From the NCBI GenBank assembly GCA_028724265.1, contig JAQYDG010000008.1:1-64000 (forward strand): 64,000 nt of DNA, written 5' to 3'. This stretch comes from Actinomycetaceae bacterium. Lineage in GTDB: Bacteria > Actinomycetota > Actinomycetes > Actinomycetales > Actinomycetaceae. Below, piece after piece: positions 10,716-18,381 of the stretch (position 1 is the first letter of the stretch; each line of letters starts with the position of its first letter). The position numbers and the translations under genes are program-made. The notes under the pieces are model-generated. The model was not told where the DNA came from. It searched no databases and saw nothing but the letters and a program-made list of their open reading frames with translations.

Positions 10716-12227
10716 ATGGCATCTTCGTCAGCCACAGCAGGATCACCACAGCCTGCTGCAGGAACACATCTATCGTCATCTCATTCACCATCGCATCGCT
10801 CACCTTCGGGCACATCGGCTCACACCGACACAGTCCACACCGACACTCATGCGCACACCAACCTATCGTCCACCGGGCGACTGACGCGAGCACAGCGTTT
10901 GGAACGCCTTCCGTTCACCTCCAAACTGGGTAAGCTTCTCGGCACGTCAGGCATTGGGTGGGCTCTTGACGCCATGGACGTTGGCCTCATCTCCTTCGTT
11001 GTTGCGGCGCTGGGCAATCAGTGGGCGCTCAACAACACGCAAAAATCCTGGATAATTTCACTCGGCTTTGTTGGCATGGCTGTGGGCGCAACAGTCGGCG
11101 GTCTACTTGCCGACCGGATTGGTCGCCGTACCGTCTTTGCACTGACCCTCCTCATCTATGGCATTGCGACGGGAGCATCTGCACTGGCAGGATCCGTCGC
11201 CGTGCTACTCGTTTTTCGCTTGATCGTGGGGCTAGGCCTAGGTTCTGAACTACCTGTAGCTTCAACCCTCGTCACCGAATTTGCACCCAAGAAAATTCGA
11301 GGGCGAATTATCGTGTGGCTAGAGTCTTTCTGGGCACTCGGATGGATCCTCTCCGCACTCATCGGATACTTCGTGATCGCGGGATCGTCAAACGGGTGGC
11401 GTTGGGGTCTCGCTATTGGCGCTGTACCCGCGCTGTACGCAATCATCGTGCGAATCCACACGCCGGAGTCTGTGCGGTTCCTCGAATCGAAGGAACGGCA
11501 TGAGGAGGCCGAGGCAATCGTGCGAGATTACGAGGCTTCAGCTGGCGCGGAATATACATATACCGCACCGGCAATTTCTGAAGAAGAAATTGAGATTCCT
11601 GCCGACGATCCGGAAAAGAACCTCGTTGATGCATCGCTACCCCATATGACGATCTGGAGCGAGCCCGTGCGTCGGCGTACTGTGGCGCTCTGGACGATCT
11701 GGTTCATGATCAACTTCGCCTACTACGGTGCGTTCACATGGATCCCGTCGCTCTTGACCGCAAAAGGCTTCACCCTCGGCACAAGCTTTGGATACACCCT
11801 GATTATGACGCTTGCACAGGTTCCTGGGTATGCAGCTGCGGCATGGCTGATTGAAAAGTGGGGTCGCAGATCCACCCTGGCGGTGTTCCTGATCGGTTCT
11901 GCTGCGTCCGCACTGATTTACGGCTTGGCAAATGCACCGGCAGCCATCATTACTGCTGGCTTGTTCTTGAGTTTCTTCAACTTGGGAGCCTGGGGCGCCC
12001 TGTATGCGATCGGTCCCGAGCTGTATCCCACGTCCGTGCGAGGCACCGGCACTGGCGCCGCAGCTGGGTTTGGCCGCATCGCCTCGATTATTACTCCGCT
12101 GCTCACTCCCGTGTTCCTCACCTGGGGTGGAACAGTTCTCACATTTGCTATTTTCTCGGTCTCGTTCGCCATCGCTGCTGCGGCAGCCTTCGCGCTACCC
12201 GAGATGAAAGGCGAGGCCATCGAGTAA
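10716..12227 (+). CDS. MFS transporter (organic acid/sugar:H+ symporter-like) with His-rich N-terminus
   Basis: 503 residues with about 12 transmembrane segments. After a roughly 65-residue polar lead rich in His, Ser and Thr come GWALDAMDVGLISFV in TM1, the MFS loop motif GLLADRIGRRTVF, and PESVRFL before the long central loop. The layout fits the AAHS/sugar-porter-like branch that carries aromatic or organic acids and sugars. It stands 165 bp behind the DeoR gene, so it may be a second uptake route for the acid-sugar cluster or an independent unit. ATG 10716 follows AAAAGG by 9 bases; GTG 10710 is the alternative. TACAAT at 10625-10630 is a possible -10 element. Confidence 0.87.
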   Translation: MASSSATAGSPQPAAGTHLSSSHSPSHRSPSGTSAHTDTVHTDTHAHTNLSSTGRLTRAQRLERLPFTSKLGKLLGTSGIGWALDAMDVGLISFVVAALGNQWALNNTQKSWIISLGFVGMAVGATVGGLLADRIGRRTVFALTLLIYGIATGASALAGSVAVLLVFRLIVGLGLGSELPVASTLVTEFAPKKIRGRIIVWLESFWALGWILSALIGYFVIAGSSNGWRWGLAIGAVPALYAIIVRIHTPESVRFLESKERHEEAEAIVRDYEASAGAEYTYTAPAISEEEIEIPADDPEKNLVDASLPHMTIWSEPVRRRTVALWTIWFMINFAYYGAFTWIPSLLTAKGFTLGTSFGYTLIMTLAQVPGYAAAAWLIEKWGRRSTLAVFLIGSAASALIYGLANAPAAIITAGLFLSFFNLGAWGALYAIGPELYPTSVRGTGTGAAAGFGRIASIITPLLTPVFLTWGGTVLTFAIFSVSFAIAAAAAFALPEMKGEAIE

Positions 12228-12315
12228 CGACGAGCACTGGTATGGGCACTGGCAAGTAACTCTTTGCCGAGCTCTTAGCGGGCTTTCACCGTTCACCGGT
12301 CTCACTGAGCCTTCC

Positions 12316-12387
12316 GTTCAGCAGGTTCTTGGCTGTCGCTGGGATTTCATTGTTCAGCGGGTTCTTGGCTGTCACCGGGCTTTCACT
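12316..12387 (+). repeat. 36-bp tandem duplication downstream of the MFS gene
   Basis: Two copies (12316-12351 and 12352-12387) of a GTTCAGCxGGTTCTTGGCTG-type unit differ at a few positions, and partial copies precede them. The repeat lies between convergent genes and ends just before the amidase stop. Confidence 0.7.
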
Positions 12388-12409
12388 GCTCGTTTACTGG
12401 GCTGCTTCG

Positions 12410-13333
12410 TCATCGCGTTGCAGCCCAGTCTCGGATACCGGTAGCCAACGCCTGCGCATAGCGCGACTGCCCTTCGTGGCTGGTCATCATCTCAGCATCG
12501 CCAGCGTTACGCATTTCGCCGAGTTCATACATTACGGTCGGTACCGTCGAGAAATTCAGTGTTGCCAAATCGTTGCGATACACCAGTCCAGTCCCTTGCG
12601 CGGAAAAACCAGCAGCATTCAACGCATGATTGATCGTTTGCGCGGCGGTGACGGAGGGCAAGCCCTGATCCGCATTCAGAGCATCGCGGACAACGATCGC
12701 AAAGAATCCATGACGGCGCACATCTGTGGATCCGTTCCCATGGATCGACACCATCAGATCCGCATGAGCCTCTGCGCCAAACCTGCCACGCTCGTCAACA
12801 CAAGGACCTACGCCAGTGTTGGTCGTTCTCGTCATGCGTACTGAGGCGCCCATCGCCTCCAATGTATCTTTCAGCTCGCTCGCTACGTTGAAGTTGAATT
12901 CAGACTCTGTATATCCGGCGTCCGTCGCCGTACCCGTGGTATTACAGGCTTTGTGACCCCCGCGGCCGTCAGGCACTGGCTTCGAGATCTTCGAACCGGC
13001 AGCACCATTCCCGCCATTATGCCCAGGATCGAGCACGATGGTCAAGCCCGCGAGAGGACTCGCCGGTTGTGACGAAGAGTCCGCAGGCTCGCTCGGATTC
13101 GCACGAGCACGGGCTTGGGCATCGGCGCCTTCAGCGCTATGGGACGTTGACGAGCCCGCTGCTGGCGAAACAGGATTTGCCGACGAACTCACCGCCTCGC
13201 CAGATGGCCGTCCAGAATCGGCAAGCGCATCAACCACAAGCCACAAGCCGAAACCCACAATAAGAGCAAGTACCGTGCATATACCGGCCAGCACGGGATA
13301 GTTCACCCGTCGTCCACGTCGAGTGCGCATCAT
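12410..13333 (-). CDS. N-acetylmuramoyl-L-alanine amidase (Amidase_3), membrane-anchored
   Basis: About 307 residues. A basic start and one transmembrane helix (near residues 14-35) are followed by an Ala/Ser/Pro-rich linker and an Amidase_3 domain. Zinc ligands are visible in VLDPGHNGG, in the Glu of YTESEFN and in SIHGNG; the catalytic Glu is in MYELGEMRN. The enzyme cuts the bond between N-acetylmuramic acid and the stem peptide outside the membrane, in cell separation or wall turnover. The start is uncertain: ATG 13333, ATG 13330 and GTG 13342 are all near a weak GGGATGAG. It heads a minus-strand row of envelope genes. Confidence 0.9.
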   Translation of the reverse strand: MMRTRRGRRVNYPVLAGICTVLALIVGFGLWLVVDALADSGRPSGEAVSSSANPVSPAAGSSTSHSAEGADAQARARANPSEPADSSSQPASPLAGLTIVLDPGHNGGNGAAGSKISKPVPDGRGGHKACNTTGTATDAGYTESEFNFNVASELKDTLEAMGASVRMTRTTNTGVGPCVDERGRFGAEAHADLMVSIHGNGSTDVRRHGFFAIVVRDALNADQGLPSVTAAQTINHALNAAGFSAQGTGLVYRNDLATLNFSTVPTVMYELGEMRNAGDAEMMTSHEGQSRYAQALATGIRDWAATR

Positions 13334-13376
13334 CTGGAGCACTCATCCCTTCCACCGCAAAAGGACAACTGTGAGG

Positions 13377-15122
13377 CTAGTTGGTGCGCACAGGCACATA
13401 GGTGGTGACGCCGATTGTCCGCGTCACCCTCATGCCTACCCCATTTTCCTTATCCCAGCAGTAAGTGCCGTTCACCTTCGCCTGGCAGGCAAAACGCCCC
13501 ATATCCGCACTCTGTTCTGATGCGTAGGCAAGTTCTGCTCCACGTGTGGCGTAGGAACTTTGAGGCATACATTCAACGCTCAAGCGGCCATCAGCAATAA
13601 TGCCGCGCACAGATTCGTTCGCTGCACACTGGGCGCTCGTCACGTCCGGATCGAGCGCCTGAAGATCGCACTCTAATGTGTCACCATTGACGAAACACGT
13701 CGTGTTGCCGGTCGTGGTGCGAAACTCAGTCAGCGTCTGAGCACCTGAGGGCGCCGCATAGTTGACTGTATAGCTCTCTGTTGAGCTCGGTGTCGGCGAT
13801 TGAGTGGGAGTGTCGGTCGATGGCGAATCCGACGGCGTGGCGCTTGGAGACTCACTCGCCGAGGCACTGGCGCTGGCCGAAACACTCGGCGCGTTGTCTG
13901 CCACATCCTTCGCCGACCCCCGCCCACGGAGGAAGAACACGGCAGCACACACAAGAACAGCGACAAGAATCAAGGCGAGCAGTGCCCAGAGCACTCCCCT
14001 GGCACCGCTGTGCTTTTCGTGCTCGGCGGGCTCAGGATCCTGAGCTGCATAGAACGCGCCCGCACGTGGATCACCACCTGCAAACTGAGGAACATAGCCG
14101 GACTGCTGAACATAACCAGACTGCTGTACATACGGTTGCTGCGCATAAGGTTGCTCGCCGTAGCCATACTGTTGACTGCCGTACGGTTGAGCATAGGGCT
14201 GTTGCTGTTGCGCGGCGGTTTGCTGAGCATAAGGCTGTTGGTCATAAGTTTGCTGGGTATAAAGCTGTTGTGTGTAGCCCTGCGGAACCTGCGCATCAGG
14301 CTGAATCTGCACATCCGGTTGCTGGATCGGGACGCTAGGCTGCTGAGCGTCAAGCTGCTGAGCACCAGCAACGTCATCAGCGATCGCGGACAACGCAACC
14401 GTGGGCGCCGAATCTTCTGCGGGTGCCGGATCTTCTGCGTACGCGGGCTGAATCCGCGTCGGCTCACCGGCCGCCAAGTCGGCCAAGTCGTCGTCGGATT
14501 GATCGGATTGAATCGCTTCAGCCGCGGACGCCGGTTCAAGCGTTGTCTCGTCAGGTTCAAGCGTTGCGGGCTCGGGCTCAACAACCGTTGACTCAGACTC
14601 GGATACGCCCTCGGGTGTGTGCTCAGAATCAACCGTTGTACCCTCGGATGCACCCTCAGGCTCAACCGTCGTCACCTCAGAATCAATCCTCGTCACGTCA
14701 GGCTCTTGTACGGTCTCCGCGTCAGGTTGGACGGTTGCCGTCTCTGGCTCTTGTACAGTCTCCGCTTCAGGCTCCTGCACTGGACTCAGGGATGTTGAAG
14801 TTTGAGAATCCTGCGGGGAAACAGCTTGCGTTGCAACTGAGCCTGTTGCCGACGCCTCGGTATCTTGGTACGACGTCTGGCCAAAATCTGCGGTTGGCAT
14901 CGCAACATCAGCTCGGCCACGGTAGGCGTACGCGCGGTACCGCAGAGCGTTATCAACCTCGGACTCGTGCAGATCAGCCATCCAATCGAGCAGGGCTTGA
15001 TATGCCGCAGGATTGGCCGCGATAGCCGGCCGCAGCCACTGCTCAGTCGCTAACTGTTGAAGGCGCTCCACGTCTGTGGATCCCATCGCCTCTTCCCATA
15101 ACTTCGGATCCAGCTCAGCCAT
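13377..15122 (-). CDS. Single-pass membrane protein with LRV-like N-terminus, Gln/Tyr-rich tract and cysteine-containing exodomain
   Basis: 581 residues. Residues 1-70 (DPKLWEEAM, AIAANPAAYQALLDWMADL) resemble the variant leucine-rich repeat domain found at the start of actinobacterial membrane proteins. Next come about 170 residues rich in Glu, Pro, Thr and Val repeats (TVQEPE-type) and about 100 residues rich in Gln, Tyr, Ala and Pro (QPYAQQ-type). One transmembrane helix (GVLWALLALILVAVLVCAA) leads to a Ser/Thr linker and a roughly 115-residue exodomain with six or so cysteines. The domain order implies a cytoplasmic N-terminus and an outside C-terminus. Function is not known; an envelope or septal scaffold or sensor is a guess. 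Confidence 0.78.
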   Translation of the reverse strand: MAELDPKLWEEAMGSTDVERLQQLATEQWLRPAIAANPAAYQALLDWMADLHESEVDNALRYRAYAYRGRADVAMPTADFGQTSYQDTEASATGSVATQAVSPQDSQTSTSLSPVQEPEAETVQEPETATVQPDAETVQEPDVTRIDSEVTTVEPEGASEGTTVDSEHTPEGVSESESTVVEPEPATLEPDETTLEPASAAEAIQSDQSDDDLADLAAGEPTRIQPAYAEDPAPAEDSAPTVALSAIADDVAGAQQLDAQQPSVPIQQPDVQIQPDAQVPQGYTQQLYTQQTYDQQPYAQQTAAQQQQPYAQPYGSQQYGYGEQPYAQQPYVQQSGYVQQSGYVPQFAGGDPRAGAFYAAQDPEPAEHEKHSGARGVLWALLALILVAVLVCAAVFFLRGRGSAKDVADNAPSVSASASASASESPSATPSDSPSTDTPTQSPTPSSTESYTVNYAAPSGAQTLTEFRTTTGNTTCFVNGDTLECDLQALDPDVTSAQCAANESVRGIIADGRLSVECMPQSSYATRGAELAYASEQSADMGRFACQAKVNGTYCWDKENGVGMRVTRTIGVTTYVPVRTN

Positions 15123-15238
15123 ATCACGTACCTACTATGCGATCGTTGATGTACCCTGTCTTTGCTCATTATCGCACAGTTCACATGCGCCGATGTGTGA
15201 TACATGTTTGTGCGCTAGCCAGACGTGCCCTTATGGAT

Positions 15239-16231
15239 CTAATTGGTGCGAGAGCTTTCCTCGCCGCTATTCGGCTGACCTGACTCACCTTCATCTGAAG
15301 AAGGCGAATCCGGCGAGCCACCGGTTGGATCCGGAGAGGGCGAGTTCGTACTTGTGGACGAATCTCCTGTTCGGGTGGATCCTGATGAGCTACGGGATCC
15401 GCCCCTCGCCCCATTCGTCGATGTTCCCGACCTGTTGGATCGGGTATTCGGCCTGGTGGACTGGTTGCCAGTGCCTGCACCTTGTTCTGCAGACTGATCC
15501 GCCTGCTGCTGCGCCGGAGATGATTGACGGTTCGTCCCACCCGCATTTTGATGCGCCTTGGTGAGTGCGTCCACCTTCGCCTGAAGATCCTTATGAACCT
15601 GAGTTAATGTGTCCAGAACTTGACGAATCGCCAGTGTATCGTCTGCGGAAACTGTTGAGGACAAAGCCTCTTTCGCTGTACGAATCTCGTCTGAAGCATC
15701 CTTCCATACCGACTCACCGCCCAACGACGCTTGCGTATCGCTCAGGAGCGACTCTCCCTGACCGACGAGCGTACGTAAAGAATCCTGCTCCGATGCCAGC
15801 TGTCCCTTCGCTTTTGCAGCCTGGGCGTCCAGAACTTTTGCCATCGCCTGGACAAGACGTTGGCGTGCAGCGGAAATTTTAGCGGTATTCGCTAGCAAAG
15901 CAGTGCGACCATCTTGATAGGCACGACGCGACGATTTTTCTTTCAGTTGTGGGAGAGCCTTCACCTGTGATGCATTATCGAACGCGTTTTGTAAATCGTC
16001 ACATAGGCTTTGATCCTCGACTTGTGTTGTGCAGTCGCTGAGCACTGAAGCTGCCTGTGTTTTCGCAGCATCGAGCGCATTCACTTCACCTGTTTGCTGT
16101 CCGTATGCTTGCTGATAGTTCGTGACCACTGAACCATAACCATGTGCCTCGTAATCCCACACGCCAACGACAATGAAGATACCGATAATGACACCTAGAA
16201 TGATGAGGTTTCGCTTCTTTTTAGCTTTCAC
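15239..16231 (-). CDS. Membrane-anchored extracellular helical protein of unknown function
   Basis: 330 residues starting at GTG 16231, supported by AAGGAGA 9 bases upstream; the frame stays open further upstream without a comparable site. A Lys-rich start and one transmembrane helix (LIILGVIIGIFIVVGVW) are followed by about 200 residues of Ala/Gln/Lys/Asp-rich, probably alpha-helical or coiled-coil sequence with two cysteines (DCTTQ, LCDDL). The tail of about 100 residues is rich in Ser, Thr, Gly, Asn and Pro. I recognise no catalytic motif and no sorting signal. It is followed by another envelope protein gene (116-bp gap). It could be a wall-spanning stalk. Confidence 0.75.
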   Translation of the reverse strand: MKAKKKRNLIILGVIIGIFIVVGVWDYEAHGYGSVVTNYQQAYGQQTGEVNALDAAKTQAASVLSDCTTQVEDQSLCDDLQNAFDNASQVKALPQLKEKSSRRAYQDGRTALLANTAKISAARQRLVQAMAKVLDAQAAKAKGQLASEQDSLRTLVGQGESLLSDTQASLGGESVWKDASDEIRTAKEALSSTVSADDTLAIRQVLDTLTQVHKDLQAKVDALTKAHQNAGGTNRQSSPAQQQADQSAEQGAGTGNQSTRPNTRSNRSGTSTNGARGGSRSSSGSTRTGDSSTSTNSPSPDPTGGSPDSPSSDEGESGQPNSGEESSRTN

Positions 16232-16500
16232 GCGAAAAGATCTCCTTGACTCAGCAGCACCCGCCAACAAGTTCCGTCCGTTGCACTCCGATTTTTGCGC
16301 TACACCATGATTCTTGCGCGTCAGCCACCAGATTCCAAGCCGATTGCACGACGGACGCACTCCCCGCTCTATACGCTGGCACCGTTTCTGTCCATGACCC
16401 ACACTCCGGCAAGGATGCTGCACATGGCGCACGCCTTCACGTCACAAGATGACGATGTACGCTCAGATACGGTGACGTACCAGCGACAGAACGGACAATC

Positions 16501-18381
16501 GTGGATCTCAAGTATGTGGCGCAGCAAGCGATCGGAGGCTTCTCAGCAGTAGCACATATGATTGCAGACGATCCCGGTCTTTTCGCCATACAGCTTTCGC
16601 GCCGCGTACCCACGCGTATCCAGCAGAGGCTCACCACCCTCATTCCGCCGTCACAACACAGATTTATCCAGATCGCTCACGATTTCGTCGCACGGGATCT
16701 TCCCGCCATTGCTGACGATATCGGCTCAGATCCGCACAATTCGTTCGAGGCTAATATGCTCGCGGCAGCCGGGTACGATCCGGGATTGTCGTTTCCCGCT
16801 GCCCATGCGCGCTGGCTTCGTCAAATCGGGAGAATTCCCGAAGCTATTGAGGCGGCACCACCGCGTTTGCGCCGACGGATTGGGAGTGTCGCCATTACTC
16901 AGGTGCCAGGATATTCGCTCAGGGTCACACCCAAACCCGAATGCGGACTCAACCCTAGACCCAAACGCGACCGTGAATTCGGCCGCGGTCAAGACAGGCT
17001 GAGTAAAGAAAACGATCGAGGCAACAGTCAGGGCGTGAGAAACACGGAAGGCGAGCAACCGCTGCGCGTGCTACATATCCTCACCAATTCGCTGCCCGCC
17101 ACCCAATCGGGATATTCCCTGCGCTCCCATGCGGTGTTGCGCGCGCAACGTGCAGCTGGCATCGACGCCCGCGCCGCAACGCGATACGGCTATCCGCTGA
17201 CCGTCGGCAGAATCTTGACCGAACGCACACAGACTATTGACGGCGTCCCCTACTATCGCCTCATCTCGTCTCACTGGCCGCATACTCTGCCCGAGCGGCT
17301 TGCCGAACAAGCACGGCTGTTGCTCGATCTTGTTGATTCTCTGACGCGCACTGAAGGGTGGACACCAGACCTTATCCACACCACAACGCCTTACCGTAAT
17401 GGTCTCGTCGCCAAGGCAGTGGCACAAGCCCTCGGCATTCCTTGGGTTTACGAAGTTCGTGGCGAACAGGAGAAAACGTGGCTATCCAAAGTACCCGAAC
17501 AGTTTCGTGACGATGCTTCCATATCCTGGCATTTTCGTACCTTGCACGCCCAAGAACAACGCATGATTGAGGCCGCCGATGCAGTGATTGCGCTCTCGGA
17601 AGTGCAAAAACGCAATTTTGCTGCACGCGGGGTTAGCGCCGAGAAAATCTCAGTTGTTCCGAACGCGATGTGGAGTGGCGATATCGGCAGAACTCTCACC
17701 ACACGGCAGGCGCGTGCTGAACTCAATTTACCTCTGGATGCCACAATTATCGGATCCGTTTCCTCTGTTGTGGAGTACGAAGGTTTTGATACCGCCCTCC
17801 AGGCGCTACGCATCCTTTTAGACGAAGACCTTCACCGAGAAAAAGACAGAGCAGAACACGCAGAATACGACGATCCGCACCCGCATGACCGTGCCCCTCA
17901 CTCAACTTCCCACAATTGGTTTTTTGTGCTGGTTGGTGATGGTACTGACCTGCCGCGCCTCAAACGCATCGTCGCCCACTCGGGCTCACCGTTGGCGGAT
18001 CACGTTGTCTTTGCGGGAAAAGTACCAGCCGGCCGCGCGGCAGTATGGTATCAAGCGTTGGATTGCTTCGTCATTCCCCGCATCGATTCGCCTGTCACGC
18101 GCGCTGTGACGCCGATGAAGGGTCTGCAAGCCGCAGCGTTCGGTGTTCCCATGGTCGCTTCTGACGTTCCTGCGCTGGCTGAAGTGACGCCTGACGCCCC
18201 AGCCGGTTTCGTCGTCACGCCAGCAGATGCCGATGCACTCGCACACGGCATTATGCAGGCCATCACCACGGCAAAGACCGATCCTAACAAAATGCGTGAA
18301 GCCGCCCTTGGTTTTGCGCATGCACACACCTGGGAGATCAACGCTGCGCGCTACGCTAAAGTGTATGAGCAGCTTGCCTAG
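16501..18381 (+). CDS. GT4-family glycosyltransferase
   Basis: 626 residues. The first 170 or so are a helical, unassigned extension. From about residue 187 a GT-B fold glycosyltransferase begins (RVLHILTNSLPATQSGYSLRS), with EVRGEQEKTW in the N-terminal half, then SVVPNAMW, and near residue 545 the donor-binding region VTPMKGLQAAAFGVPMVASD, where GT4 enzymes carry the E-x7-E motif; here the second position falls in ALAEVTP. The enzyme probably transfers a sugar from a nucleotide donor to a wall or capsule polymer on the cytoplasmic face. It overlaps the next gene by 17 bases. GTG 16501 has only a weak ribosome-binding site, so a later start is possible. Confidence 0.85.
   Translation: MDLKYVAQQAIGGFSAVAHMIADDPGLFAIQLSRRVPTRIQQRLTTLIPPSQHRFIQIAHDFVARDLPAIADDIGSDPHNSFEANMLAAAGYDPGLSFPAAHARWLRQIGRIPEAIEAAPPRLRRRIGSVAITQVPGYSLRVTPKPECGLNPRPKRDREFGRGQDRLSKENDRGNSQGVRNTEGEQPLRVLHILTNSLPATQSGYSLRSHAVLRAQRAAGIDARAATRYGYPLTVGRILTERTQTIDGVPYYRLISSHWPHTLPERLAEQARLLLDLVDSLTRTEGWTPDLIHTTTPYRNGLVAKAVAQALGIPWVYEVRGEQEKTWLSKVPEQFRDDASISWHFRTLHAQEQRMIEAADAVIALSEVQKRNFAARGVSAEKISVVPNAMWSGDIGRTLTTRQARAELNLPLDATIIGSVSSVVEYEGFDTALQALRILLDEDLHREKDRAEHAEYDDPHPHDRAPHSTSHNWFFVLVGDGTDLPRLKRIVAHSGSPLADHVVFAGKVPAGRAAVWYQALDCFVIPRIDSPVTRAVTPMKGLQAAAFGVPMVASDVPALAEVTPDAPAGFVVTPADADALAHGIMQAITTAKTDPNKMREAALGFAHAHTWEINAARYAKVYEQLA

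Noticed and set aside
13800-14591. Overlapping open frames on the plus strand opposite the LRV-like gene
   Set aside because: They arise from the repetitive Gln/Tyr and Glu/Pro codons of the minus-strand gene; translations are Arg/Leu-rich repeats without domain features.
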